Counted from the stretch's first letter, positions 1 through 6,987 are shown. The stretch: DNA of 17,007 bases from an uncultured Eubacteriaceae bacterium (GCA_938042265.1 CALIRN010000161.1:1-17007); one strand, 5' to 3'. Numbers and translations: made by a program. The notes: generated by a model from the sequence alone, not told the origin.

Positions 1-2
1 CC

Positions 3-125
3 CAGCCGATGATAAAGGACAGTATTGAATGTACTCAAGATTATGCAAGACGCAGGCTTTTGCATTTAAAGGACGACTTAAAAGAGTTATGGTTGACTGT
101 TATTAATAGTAAGGGGGTTAAATGA
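3..125 (+). CDS. Partial small hypothetical protein (5' end may be outside the window)
   Basis: An open frame runs from the window edge to a TGA at 123-125 and immediately abuts the next start at 126. It could begin upstream of the window or at the ATG at 9, which would give about 38 residues. The visible part is charged and helical-looking, with an RRRLLHLKDDLKELW stretch that reads like an amphipathic helix, and I do not recognise it. Its tight coupling to the following gene (stop and start adjacent, with the AAGGGGG ribosome binding site inside its 3' end) suggests one polycistronic cluster of small early phage genes. Function unknown. Confidence 0.45.
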   Translation, partial: QPMIKDSIECTQDYARRRLLHLKDDLKELWLTVINSKGVK

Positions 126-344
126 ATGCCAGTTAAACGTATTGATTATGATGTGTTACAGGACAGAGTTTTAGCTGTGCTTGAGGAAAACGATGAAAAG
201 GACATTAAGGGAATAGCTGCGGTACTTATTTCTCGGCTTGAGTATGTTCCGCTGATAGACATTGATATTGTGTTTGATTTCTGTGAGTGTTACGGATGCA
301 GCGTTGATTATCTGCTTGGCAGAACGGATAAGTACTGGTTGTGA
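126..344 (+). CDS. Small protein resembling the C-terminal tail of an XRE-type repressor
   Basis: This is a 72-residue protein with an ATG start 8 nt after a GGGGG-type ribosome binding site. Residues about 42-67 end in CECYGCSVDYLLGRTD, which closely matches the end of many XRE/Cro-family repressors in Firmicutes, where the pattern is A-D-Y-F-x-V-S-x-D-Y-L-L-G-R-T-D. The canonical recognition helix with a Q-x-x-L-A pattern is not evident in the first 40 residues. It therefore looks like a degenerate or trimmed repressor relative rather than a full HTH protein. It lies in a run of tiny genes upstream of the Ner/transposase operon, so a regulatory role such as forming heterodimers with a full-length repressor is possible but is inference. 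It could equally be an unrelated small phage protein. Confidence 0.6.
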   Translation: MPVKRIDYDVLQDRVLAVLEENDEKDIKGIAAVLISRLEYVPLIDIDIVFDFCECYGCSVDYLLGRTDKYWL

Positions 345-354
345 GGTGAATATT

Positions 355-588
355 ATGCAAATGTATGAAACGGTTATTGATAAGGTTGATTTTATTATGT
401 ATGAACTTGAGTTTTTAGTCAGAAAAATTGACAATAATATTGAATTTCTTTTCTGCAAACTGACGGATAATTGTAGAGATGTAGGGATGGTTGAGGTACA
501 CTACAAAAACAAAAATGTCATAAAAGTCAATGTTGAGTGTGACAGCCTTTCGGCTATTGCCATAGATGTTATAAAAGCAATTCAGTAA
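355..588 (+). CDS. Small hypothetical phage protein (77 aa)
   Basis: The same frame stays open upstream to an ATG at 262. I chose the ATG at 355 because a GAGGTG ribosome binding site sits at 343-348 and because the 262 start would overlap most of the previous gene. The product is about 77 residues. It has an acidic and hydrophobic N-terminal helix (VIDKVDFIMYELEFLVRKI) followed by what looks like alternating beta strands (VEVHYKNKNVIKVNVE). No signal peptide, metal ligands or known motif is visible, and I do not recognise the family. It belongs to the early small-gene cluster. Confidence 0.6.
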   Translation: MQMYETVIDKVDFIMYELEFLVRKIDNNIEFLFCKLTDNCRDVGMVEVHYKNKNVIKVNVECDSLSAIAIDVIKAIQ

Positions 589-617
589 GAAAAAATATGA
601 AAGCGAGGTTACATAAA

Positions 618-890
618 ATGAATAATCCTAAGTACGTAATGAGAAATGAAGACAAGCCTACCGATGTTAAAGAGTTTGTGGTGAATTACAGTGGAATGCA
701 ATATCTGATTATCTATGGTAAACATATTAACGGCGGTTTCATAGCTGTACCAAGTCATGGGAGATCATGTGAAGCAAGTGAGCCTGAGGATGTGGTTTAC
801 AATCGGGTGAACTTAACACGCTGCGGATTTAATCAAAATGCGGCAAATATGATAGCACAGGTTATACATAAATTTTACAAGGAGGGCTAA
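618..890 (+). CDS. Small hypothetical phage/mobile-element protein (90 aa)
   Basis: The frame is open from an ATG at 597, but a GAGG ribosome binding site at 605-608 is placed 9 nt before the ATG at 618, so the shorter start is preferred. The protein is compact and mixed alpha/beta. It has a central strand-rich stretch (MQYLIIYGKHINGGFIAVP) and then RCGFNQNAANMIAQVI near the end. The layout of a short strand pair, an I-Y-G-x-H-x-N-G turn and a C-terminal helix recalls small hypothetical proteins on Firmicute conjugative elements and prophages (DUF6618-like, from memory and unverified). The role is unknown. It overlaps nothing and is followed at once by another start at 892. Confidence 0.65.
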   Translation: MNNPKYVMRNEDKPTDVKEFVVNYSGMQYLIIYGKHINGGFIAVPSHGRSCEASEPEDVVYNRVNLTRCGFNQNAANMIAQVIHKFYKEG

Positions 891-891
891 T

Positions 892-1056
892 ATGAAGCAT
901 GGTAAAAGACCGACACGCAGGCAGAAAATGCTGTTACGCAAGTACAGGCTTGACCCTGACAATTGGCTAATTGTTAAGGACTGTTCGGAGTGTTTTGAAA
1001 TTGTAAATAAGGTAAGCGGTAAGAGCCGCAGGTTAAACAGAAAGGTGGATTTTTAA
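892..1056 (+). CDS. DUF6906-like small basic phage protein
   Basis: This 54-residue basic protein starts at an ATG with GGAGGG at 881-886 just upstream. The N-terminal KHGKRPTRRQKMLLRKYRL and the central DPDNWLIVKD followed by a short strand (FEIVNKVSGKSRRL) match the pattern I associate with DUF6906. Members of that family are tiny proteins beginning K-x-G-K-x-x-T-R-x-Q-K with an N-W-L-V-V-K-D core, common in Firmicute prophages. Their function is not known. Two cysteines (C-x-x-C at about residues 31-34) are present but lack partners for a zinc site. The stop overlaps the next start by one base, implying translational coupling. Confidence 0.7.
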   Translation: MKHGKRPTRRQKMLLRKYRLDPDNWLIVKDCSECFEIVNKVSGKSRRLNRKVDF

Positions 1057-1199
1057 TGACAACAGAGGAAATTATTTTATTATTCCTGTTTGGTATGTTC
1101 GTTATTGAGCTGATACGTGCGATACGTGCGTGGTACGAAGCCGAAACCAAGAGTTATGAGCTTGCCATTATAAGAGAAAGAAATAAAAAAGGGCAGTGA
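1056..1199 (+). CDS. Single-pass small membrane protein
   Basis: This is a 47-residue protein whose ATG overlaps the stop of the preceding gene (TAATG). Residues about 5-20 (EIILLFLFGMFVIELI) form a plausible short transmembrane helix. They are followed by a charged tail with many Arg, Lys and Glu residues (REAERNKK type), so an N-out/C-in single-pass topology is likely. It may be a small early membrane protein, such as one affecting the host envelope or superinfection, but nothing in the sequence fixes a function. It is the last gene of the first cluster, and its stop codon lies inside the left arm of the hairpin that follows. Confidence 0.55.
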   Translation: MTTEEIILLFLFGMFVIELIRAIRAWYEAETKSYELAIIRERNKKGQ

Positions 1200-1234
1200 G
1201 TTGTAGCTCACTGCCGGCTCTTGATTAGAGAGCC
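1192..1234 (+). terminator. Two abutting hairpins after the first gene cluster
   Basis: The first hairpin is a perfect 9-bp stem (GGCAGTGAG at 1192-1200, loop TTGTAG, CTCACTGCC at 1207-1215). It overlaps the TGA of the membrane-protein gene. A second stem follows with no gap (GGCTCT at 1216-1221, 7-nt loop, AGAGCC at 1229-1234). No long T-tract follows; the next bases are AAAACAAAG. This is therefore not a textbook intrinsic terminator, but the strength and position at the end of the cluster fit a transcript end or RNA-stability element. Confidence 0.5.
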
Positions 1235-1324
1235 AAAACAAAGTTCTATTTATTATATCAATTACGAGAAAAAATTGCAATATTTTTGTCAAAAGAATAT
1301 TTATTATAACAGGGAGTTGGTTTT
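1235..1324 (+). promoter_or_regulatory. AT-rich control region upstream of the Ner/transposase operon
   Basis: This short non-coding gap has an exact 11-nt direct repeat, TATTTATTATA, at 1247-1257 and 1298-1308, 51 bp apart (about five helical turns). A possible promoter is TTGCAA at 1275-1280, a 17-nt spacer, and TATTTA at 1298-1303. The box therefore coincides with the second repeat copy. Autoregulation by the adjacent Ner-like protein, or binding of a repressor encoded elsewhere, would fit. The promoter match is weak and given only as a candidate. Confidence 0.35.
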
Positions 1325-1534
1325 ATGAGAAAGAAAAATCAGCTTACACCGTTTGGAAAGGCGGTTAAGAAAAAAGCTATAAGCAAATGTTTAACGCTTG
1401 CCGAGGTTGCCGAGGCTGCCGGAACAAGCCCACAGTATCTGAGCTATATTATGTACGGTAAACGCAAGGGTTTAAAATATCGCAGGGCTATTGGCGATGT
1501 GCTGGGGATAGATGTTGAAAAATTCACGGCATAG
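1325..1534 (+). CDS. ner: Ner-like HTH transcriptional regulator
   Basis: This 69-residue basic protein lies directly in front of the transposase, the position of Ner in phage Mu and its relatives. Residues about 8-62 form a helix-turn-helix: FGKAVKKKAISKCLTLAEVA leads into the first HTH helix, AEAAGTSPQYLSYIMYGKR carries the turn and recognition helix, and RRAIGDVLGIDVEKF closes the domain. In Mu, Ner represses early transcription once transposition has begun. Here the same role is inferred from position and size, since sequence identity to Mu Ner is not obvious and an XRE-type fold is equally likely. The start is supported by a GGGAG ribosome binding site at 1312-1316. It is followed after 12 nt by the transposase gene, so they are co-transcribed. 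Confidence 0.7.
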   Translation: MRKKNQLTPFGKAVKKKAISKCLTLAEVAEAAGTSPQYLSYIMYGKRKGLKYRRAIGDVLGIDVEKFTA

Positions 1535-1546
1535 GGGGTGAGCTGA

Positions 1547-3607
1547 ATGATAGAAACGTGGTTAAGTATTGAGGATGCTGCGCTGCTTGAAAATATAGGT
1601 TATTTTACTTTGGCTAAGCGTTTGCAAAGGGAAAATTCCTATAAGATACGCAAGGAAAAAGATGGTTTGCAGGGAGGACAGGAGAGAATATATATAGCCC
1701 TCAGTTCATTGTCCAGTAAGGCTCGCCGCCTATATCGTCAACAGAAAAAGCTTGAAGCCGGCGGTATTATTGACGAGGACAATGCCCCATGGTATGTATC
1801 GGAAGATGTGCAGACCTACAAGGAAAATCACCTTAAGCAGTATAATCAGGCAATAGAAATGAAGCGATATGTGGAGGACTGCTTATCCTATGACGGTGAC
1901 AGGGACAAGACGGAGTATATAAGCAGCTTTGCGGAAAGCCTTGGTATATCCTCACGAACGCTGCACAGAAAAATCAAAGCATATACGGAGGCTGCAGCAT
2001 GGGCTTTGGAGCTTGGTGGTGACGAAGTTAATCTTGAATATATGAAAATACTTGCATTGTGTCCACAGCCACCACAACCTAAAGGTCGTAGAGCTTTAAA
2101 TGCCGAGATGAAAGCACTTATTGAAAATATATGGTTTGACCCACTGTTTGCCACAAACCGCTGCAAGTATAAGAAGCTATACAATCTGTTTAAGGCAGCA
2201 GGACTTGAAAAGGGTTGGGACAAGGAGAGCTTACCGTCTTACGATACGGTATTGAGATATATCAGGGATGACCTCAGACCTACAACGGATAATGCCAGAG
2301 TGCTTGCAAGTGACGGCTTGAGAGAGTTTAAGCGTGTAAGTATGGTAAAGGCAAGGCGAGACTTAACACAGCTAAAGGTTATGGAGCTTGTTGTTGCCGA
2401 TACACATACCTTTGATTGCTTTGTGGAGGTAAGAAGCACGAACGGGGCAAGGAGGGCGGTTAAGCCCTGCCTTGTAGGTTTTATGGATATGCGCAGCAGG
2501 GCGTTGGTTGGTTGGAGTATATGTGAGATACCCAATTCACAGGTTATTAAAGAAACACTTATCCATATGGTTATGCCAAAGAAAAACAAGGCTAATCCCT
2601 TTGAGGGTGTACCAAGGGTATTGTTGATTGATAATGGTAAGGACTACACTGCAGAGTGTCTTACAGGCAGAAATCGTAAGGTCAGAGTCAGCATTGATAC
2701 CGATACTGAAGGATTTTATGCGGAGGTAGGTATTGAACGAGATATGAGGAGCTTACCGTATCAGGCATGGACAAAGGGTCAGATTGAACGTTTTTTCGGC
2801 AGTGTATGTGAGGATTTTACAAAGTCCATAAACAGCTACACAGGTACTCTTACGGGAAGCCTGACCTCGGCAAAAGTCAAAAAGAATATAAAGGCTATGT
2901 TTGAAAAAGGGCAGCTCATGAGCATTGAGGACTTTGCAGGCAGCTTTGAATATTGGATACTTGAGGTTTACAGTAAAAGAAACCACAAGGGGCTTGCAGG
3001 GGAGCAGTGGAAAACCCCCATTGAGGTATATCAAAATGCAGAAAGATATTACAAGCCGGCACCGCCTGTTGAATATCTTGAGCGTATGGCTATGGTTAAG
3101 GAGCATAAAAAGGTTTATGCTACAGGCATAAAGCTCCTTGGCTGTGATTATATGTGTGAGGAGCTGTTTCCGTATATCAACAGCAGTAAGGGAGTTACGG
3201 TGCGGTATAATCCTCATGATGTAACAAGCATATATGTATATGATACCAAAACTGACAGGCTTATATGCCGCTGCGGAAATGCTACTATATTAAATCCTTT
3301 GGCGGCAGTTGATGACAAGAGCCTTGAAGCACATATCAAGGCACAGAAAAGGCAGGAGAGGCAGGCAAGGGAGATTATTGCAAAAGCTCAGATGCCTTAT
3401 GAGGAACGTATGGCGGCAGGAAATATTGAGGATAAAAGCAAGGTGGTTGTGCTGCCTGAGCTTACTGATGAAAAGCCAAAGGTTATTGCCATGCCAAAAA
3501 GTACCACCTATATTAAGGAAAATGATGATATAGAGCTTGCGGAACGGAATGAATATTTACGCAGACGTGCAGAGGGCGTTATGCGTGAGCTGGGAATAGG
3601 AGGCTGA
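1547..3607 (+). CDS. A: Mu-type DDE transposase A
   Basis: This 686-residue protein is close to MuA (663). It catalyses strand nicking and strand transfer of the phage ends during integration and replicative transposition. The N-terminal 70 residues (WLSIEDAALLENIGYFTLAKRL region) look like the winged-helix Mu DNA-binding domain that binds the enhancer. Residues about 120-245 would hold the end-binding helical domains (Ibeta/Igamma). The RNase-H-like core carries the DDE triad that I place at D285 (VVADTHTF), D362 (LLIDNGKDY) and E414 (KGQIERFF). The D-to-D spacing of 77 and D-to-E spacing of 52 are similar to MuA. A Mu-transposase C-terminal beta-barrel and a basic tail follow. All catalytic residues are present, so it is probably active. 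The start has GGGGGTGAG upstream and the gene overlaps no neighbour. The B gene starts 5 nt after its stop. Confidence 0.95.
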   Translation: MIETWLSIEDAALLENIGYFTLAKRLQRENSYKIRKEKDGLQGGQERIYIALSSLSSKARRLYRQQKKLEAGGIIDEDNAPWYVSEDVQTYKENHLKQYNQAIEMKRYVEDCLSYDGDRDKTEYISSFAESLGISSRTLHRKIKAYTEAAAWALELGGDEVNLEYMKILALCPQPPQPKGRRALNAEMKALIENIWFDPLFATNRCKYKKLYNLFKAAGLEKGWDKESLPSYDTVLRYIRDDLRPTTDNARVLASDGLREFKRVSMVKARRDLTQLKVMELVVADTHTFDCFVEVRSTNGARRAVKPCLVGFMDMRSRALVGWSICEIPNSQVIKETLIHMVMPKKNKANPFEGVPRVLLIDNGKDYTAECLTGRNRKVRVSIDTDTEGFYAEVGIERDMRSLPYQAWTKGQIERFFGSVCEDFTKSINSYTGTLTGSLTSAKVKKNIKAMFEKGQLMSIEDFAGSFEYWILEVYSKRNHKGLAGEQWKTPIEVYQNAERYYKPAPPVEYLERMAMVKEHKKVYATGIKLLGCDYMCEELFPYINSSKGVTVRYNPHDVTSIYVYDTKTDRLICRCGNATILNPLAAVDDKSLEAHIKAQKRQERQAREIIAKAQMPYEERMAAGNIEDKSKVVVLPELTDEKPKVIAMPKSTTYIKENDDIELAERNEYLRRRAEGVMRELGIGG

Positions 3608-3611
3608 TTTA

Positions 3612-4562
3612 ATGGAACTCAGCGGAGATAACATAAGGGAATATACCCTTAAATACCTTAAGGAAAACAAAATGAGCAAAAGTGACCTTAGTGCAAAAAT
3701 AAGCCTGAGCAGAAGTCTGTTGAGCAGATATTTAAGCAATACATACGACAGTGATCCGTCAAACATTGAAAATGCACTTATGGACTACTTTAAAAGCATA
3801 AATTCGGAGGAGGAGGTTGTTGATGAGGCGGATTCAGAGCCACAGGCGGAAATCAAGAGCCGTAAGGTGGCAGACTTTTTTGCCAGCGCCGACGCAATGA
3901 ATGTACTGGCGACCTGTGACCTCTGCCAAAAGTATACAGGATTAGGTGTTGTTGTAGGCAGAAGCGGCTACGGAAAAACATATACATTAAAGCAGTATGC
4001 TAAGAAAGCAAAGGTTTGTTATATCGAATGTGACGACAGTATGACCTGCAGGGATATGATTGAGGCTATCGAAAAGGTTATTGGTATACCTCGTTGCACA
4101 GGTACAATATGGACAAGGGTGCAGGGCATTAAAGAGTATTTTAACATTAACGAGGGCTATTTACTTATTATTGATGAGGCGGACAAGCTGATGACAAAGT
4201 ACAGTGCAAAGAAAATGGAAATACTGCGTACCATATATGACCAGTGTGATGTTGGAGTGATTGTTGCCGGAGAGCCTAATCTTGAAATTATGTTGAAGGC
4301 TTATCTGCCACGTTTCGCAAACAGAGCAGATTACTTTGTAAAGCTTGCAGGTCTGACCGGGGCAGAGGTAAAAAAATATCTTGCTGATGTTGATATTGAA
4401 GATGCTGCACTTGATGAGCTGATATATAGGGGCTGTAATAGTAATACAGGCTGTTTCCGTTTGCTTAACAGGACTATAAAAAATCTTATGCGTATGACGG
4501 ATGAGGGCAGAGCTATAAGCGGTAAGGATATTAAGGTTGCCAGCAATATGATGATGCTTTAA
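3612..4562 (+). CDS. B: MuB-like AAA+ target-selection ATPase
   Basis: This 316-residue protein, very near MuB in length (312), follows transposase A. MuB polymerises on DNA with ATP, recruits and stimulates MuA, and confers target immunity. Residues about 8-60 form a lambda-Cro-like HTH (SKSDLSAKISLSRSLLSRYL), as in the MuB N-terminus. The ATPase domain has Walker A at 116-123 (GRSGYGKT) and Walker B at about 184-189 (LLIIDE). The C-terminal helical part contains NANR-type sensor sequence (RFANRADYF) and NRTIKNL near the end. A linker rich in Asp and Glu (residues about 60-80) joins the two parts. The ribosome binding site GGAGG at 3600-3604 lies inside the end of A, so translation is probably coupled. 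The domain order is the same as in Mu and Tn7-family TnsC-like partners. Confidence 0.93.
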   Translation: MELSGDNIREYTLKYLKENKMSKSDLSAKISLSRSLLSRYLSNTYDSDPSNIENALMDYFKSINSEEEVVDEADSEPQAEIKSRKVADFFASADAMNVLATCDLCQKYTGLGVVVGRSGYGKTYTLKQYAKKAKVCYIECDDSMTCRDMIEAIEKVIGIPRCTGTIWTRVQGIKEYFNINEGYLLIIDEADKLMTKYSAKKMEILRTIYDQCDVGVIVAGEPNLEIMLKAYLPRFANRADYFVKLAGLTGAEVKKYLADVDIEDAALDELIYRGCNSNTGCFRLLNRTIKNLMRMTDEGRAISGKDIKVASNMMML

Positions 4563-4574
4563 GGGGGCTATAAT

Positions 4575-4823
4575 ATGAAAGATTATGTCAAAGTAAACAA
4601 GTCAGGCGGTATAGGTATACCGATTAAGCTCCGCAGGGAGCTTAATCTTAACAAGGGTGATGCAGTGGTAATTGAACCTACAGACGGCGGCGGTATCAAG
4701 ATACTGCCGTACCGTCCTTCCTGTGTTTTCTGTGGAGCAACAGAGCATATAAAAGAGTTAAAAGGTAAAGGCTGCTGCGAAAAATGTTATGATGAGCTTA
4801 CCGGAACTGAGGTGAGGGTGTGA
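4575..4823 (+). CDS. AbrB/SpoVT-type DNA-binding protein with C-terminal zinc knuckle
   Basis: This is an 82-residue protein. Residues 1-47 form a swapped-hairpin AbrB/MazE/SpoVT fold (YVKVNKSGGIGIPIKLRREL, then NKGDAVVIEP and GGIKILPY), the same type as transition-state regulators and antitoxins. Residues about 52-75 contain CVFCG and, about 17 residues on, CCEKCYDEL, a four-cysteine zinc-binding arrangement like those in phage and conjugative-element AbrB proteins of Firmicutes. A toxin partner is not adjacent, so a transcription regulator is more likely than an antitoxin. It lies between MuB and an unknown gene inside the early operon and has GGGGG just before the start. No equivalent exists in phage Mu itself, so this is a Firmicute addition. 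Confidence 0.85.
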   Translation: MKDYVKVNKSGGIGIPIKLRRELNLNKGDAVVIEPTDGGGIKILPYRPSCVFCGATEHIKELKGKGCCEKCYDELTGTEVRV

Positions 4824-4872
4824 TTACACAAATATTGAGCTTATTACAAAACTATAACGGAGGTATTATATT

Positions 4873-5538
4873 ATGGCTGAATTAATGAGTATGCTTAAAA
4901 CAACTGAAATTATTGACAGACTTGTAGACATTGACAGAGATAAGAAGTCACTTGGTGAAACCGAAAAAATTTATAAAGCAGAACTGCAAAAACGTGGCTT
5001 AAGGTATATTGAGGATAAAAATCTCAAGCAAAAAATATTTATAGGGACTGACGGTAACAGAGCCGAGTTTACTCAGACCCAGAAACTGGAAGTTATTAAC
5101 TGGTTTGCCTTTAAGGAGATTGTCGGTACTCTTGCCGAAGAAAAAGTGCAGCGCATTGTAAGCTATGATTACAAATGGGACAATAAGTTTGAGGAGGCTG
5201 TTAAGGCTATATTTACTGATGATTTTAACAGTGAAACAACTCTTGAGGAGCTGCTGAGGGAGTGTTTTAAGGCAGACAGCCGGCAGATAAATTTACTTAC
5301 AAAAAAGCTGAAAGGAGATTACAAAAAGGACAGGGAGCAGCTTATAGCGGCGCTTAAGCTGCCCATAGGTGAGGATTTGGATGTTGAACTGGACTACATA
5401 CATAAAATCATTAACTGGACTAAAATAAAAATGTTTATCCCCGACAATACCGAAAAGACCATTGAAGGTATCAAGAAGTGTATTATCGTTACACAGACAC
5501 CTAAGATTGCAATAAAGTATGGTGATGTAAATGAATAA
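4873..5538 (+). CDS. Hypothetical early phage protein (221 aa)
   Basis: The start is well supported (GGAGG at 4859-4863). The N-terminal 60 residues are highly charged and helical (IDRLVDIDRDKKSLGETEKIYKAEL pieces), probably coiled coil. A short beta-like segment (QKIFIGTDGNRAEFTQTQ) and further charged helices follow. There are no cysteine clusters, Walker motifs or HTH that I can see. It occupies roughly the place where Mu carries Gam and small early genes, but I see no convincing similarity to Gam. It overlaps the gemA start by 8 nt. The function is unknown; DNA-end protection or replication support would be guesses. Confidence 0.75.
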   Translation: MAELMSMLKTTEIIDRLVDIDRDKKSLGETEKIYKAELQKRGLRYIEDKNLKQKIFIGTDGNRAEFTQTQKLEVINWFAFKEIVGTLAEEKVQRIVSYDYKWDNKFEEAVKAIFTDDFNSETTLEELLRECFKADSRQINLLTKKLKGDYKKDREQLIAALKLPIGEDLDVELDYIHKIINWTKIKMFIPDNTEKTIEGIKKCIIVTQTPKIAIKYGDVNE

Positions 5539-5908
5539 GGCATCTGCAGCACAGCTAAGGAAAATATATGCACTGGCAAGGGAAAAAGGTGTTGATAATG
5601 ATAATTTACACAGCCTTTTATACAGCATTTGCAAAAAGGAGCATTTAAGTGAAATTACCATAACGGAGGCAATCAAGCTGATTGACAGCCTTGAAGGTAA
5701 CAAAAATCCCTACAGGGTTACACCGAAGCAGCTGCATTTTATACAGGAGCTTGCAAAAGACTTCGGCTGGGACGAAAAAAGGCTTGCAGGCTTTGTTAAA
5801 AAAGTGGGCGGAGTTGATAATATAAACTGGCTTACAAAGAAACAGGCAAGTGCCGTTATTGAGGGTATGAAAAAGCTTAAACAAAAGGGAGCTGATGTGT
5901 ATGGATGA
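5531..5908 (+). CDS. gemA: GemA-like regulatory protein (DUF1018)
   Basis: This 125-residue protein matches the GemA/gp16 family of Mu-like phages. It has an N-terminal helical unit (SAAQLRKIYALAREKGVDND, then LHSLLYSIC) and a second, repeat-like unit (TPKQLHFIQELAKDFGWDEK, then RLAGFVKKV). It ends in WLTKKQASAVIEGMKKL, typical of the family. In Mu, GemA affects host gene expression and DNA supercoiling, while its exact mechanism is unclear. The start overlaps the preceding gene by 8 nt, indicating translational coupling, and its own stop overlaps the next start. Its presence strongly supports assigning this element to the Mu-like group and not to a simple transposon. Confidence 0.88.
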   Translation: MNKASAAQLRKIYALAREKGVDNDNLHSLLYSICKKEHLSEITITEAIKLIDSLEGNKNPYRVTPKQLHFIQELAKDFGWDEKRLAGFVKKVGGVDNINWLTKKQASAVIEGMKKLKQKGADVYG

Positions 5909-6251
5909 ATTGTTGAAACGTTACAACAAAAATGACAGGGATGTTATTAAGCGTTTCTTTGATTTCCTTGCGAAGCGTACACGCAAAAGCGGCAAAATAA
6001 GCGACAGTGTTAAACAAAATCAGCTTATAAAATGGCAAAAATACGATACTAATATCGTTATAACGGCTTTAAAGGTGTATATGCAAAAGGATATAACGGT
6101 TAGTATGAATGAAAAATATGTTATGGGTATTATCCGAAATCTACAAAAGGAGGCTGACAGTGTTGGAGAGCGTAAGCAGAGTAATGACGAGGGTAAAAGA
6201 CTTGCAGAAAAATATGCAGACTGCGGCGGAAGCTCAGAGTGCGACTTCTGA
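5901..6251 (+). CDS. Small DnaD-like replication protein
   Basis: Two in-frame ATGs exist at 5895 and 5901. The GGGAG at 5887-5891 is 9 nt before 5901 but only 3 nt before 5895, so 5901 is preferred (116 residues). The core has KNDRDVIKRFFDFLAKRTR, then IKWQKYDTNIVITALKVYM, then NEKYVMGIIRNLQKE. This order, with the Y-V-x-x-I-I-x-N-x-x-K end, recalls the DnaD/DnaB2 C-terminal domain found in phage replisome organisers next to helicase loaders. It is followed by an overlapping DnaC-like gene, which supports a replication role. The similarity is moderate, and it lacks the N-terminal winged helix of full-length replisome organisers. Confidence 0.6.
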   Translation: MDELLKRYNKNDRDVIKRFFDFLAKRTRKSGKISDSVKQNQLIKWQKYDTNIVITALKVYMQKDITVSMNEKYVMGIIRNLQKEADSVGERKQSNDEGKRLAEKYADCGGSSECDF

Positions 6252-6987
6252 TTGCCCTTATGGATTGTGTAATGGCAGCGGAACAATAACCGAGCGCAGA
6301 AATGGAATGATTTATGCTCGAAACTGTAAATGTATGGCTGACAGAATACAGAAAAAACGCTTAAAATTTGCGGATATTCCGCCTGAGTTTACAGGGCTTA
6401 AGGTAAGCGATTTTTCAACAGATATTTACACATCAAATAAGGATAGGCGGATTGCATTAAATGCAAAAAAGGTAGTTATCGGCTATGTTAAAAATTTTGA
6501 TGCTATGGCTGATATGGGTAAGGGCTTATATTTCTACAGTGCCACAAAGGGCAGTGGCAAAACAAGGCTTGCCGTAAGCCTTGGTAATGCGTTAATAAAT
6601 AAGTGTGGTGTTATTGTTAAATATACCACAACCATAAGGCTGCTGAATGAAATAAGGGAAACCTTTGACAACAGAGAGGGCAGAACGCAGGCAGAGCTTA
6701 TAGCTGATACGGTTGCAAGTCAGGTACTTATTCTTGATGATATAGGAGTTGAAAAGCCTACTCCATGGGCAGAGGAAATTCTTTATACTATACTTAATGA
6801 ACGTATGATAAGTAAGAAAATAACGGTATTTACCTCTAACCTGTCAGCTAATGAACTAAGACTTGATGAACGTATAAGGGACAGAGTAAAGCGTATGGCA
6901 ATGCCTGTTGTATGCCCCGAGGAAAGTGTAAGGCAGATTTTAGCCTGCAGGGAAAATGATGAAATAATGAAAAAGCTTTTGGGATAA
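6160..6987 (+). CDS. DnaC/DnaI-like helicase loader ATPase
   Basis: The frame has an internal ATG at 6109, but a near-perfect AAAAGGAGG at 6145-6153 precedes a GTG at 6160, so I take GTG as the start (275 residues). The N-terminus holds a zinc-like cluster (C32 and C37, then C56 and C58) as in DnaC/DnaI loaders. The AAA+ core has Walker A at about 127-135 (SATKGSGKT), Walker B at about 190-196 (LILDDIG) and a sensor-1-like TSNLSANEL. A basic motif with several Arg follows (LDERIRDRVKRM). Such proteins load the replicative helicase onto single-stranded DNA. It overlaps the DnaD-like gene by 92 nt and so is translationally coupled. Phage Mu has no such gene and uses host restart proteins. Confidence 0.9.
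   Translation: MLESVSRVMTRVKDLQKNMQTAAEAQSATSDCPYGLCNGSGTITERRNGMIYARNCKCMADRIQKKRLKFADIPPEFTGLKVSDFSTDIYTSNKDRRIALNAKKVVIGYVKNFDAMADMGKGLYFYSATKGSGKTRLAVSLGNALINKCGVIVKYTTTIRLLNEIRETFDNREGRTQAELIADTVASQVLILDDIGVEKPTPWAEEILYTILNERMISKKITVFTSNLSANELRLDERIRDRVKRMAMPVVCPEESVRQILACRENDEIMKKLLG

Noticed and set aside
262..354. Upstream ATG of the 355-588 gene
   Set aside because: It would overlap most of the preceding gene and has no ribosome binding site, while GAGGTG sits correctly before 355.
4873..5538. Assignment of the 221-aa protein as Gam (host-nuclease inhibitor)
   Set aside because: The position is suggestive, but no clear sequence similarity is visible by eye, so it remains unassigned.
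6109..6159. ATG start at 6109 for the helicase loader
   Set aside because: AAAAGGAGG is ideally spaced before GTG 6160, whereas nothing comparable precedes 6109.
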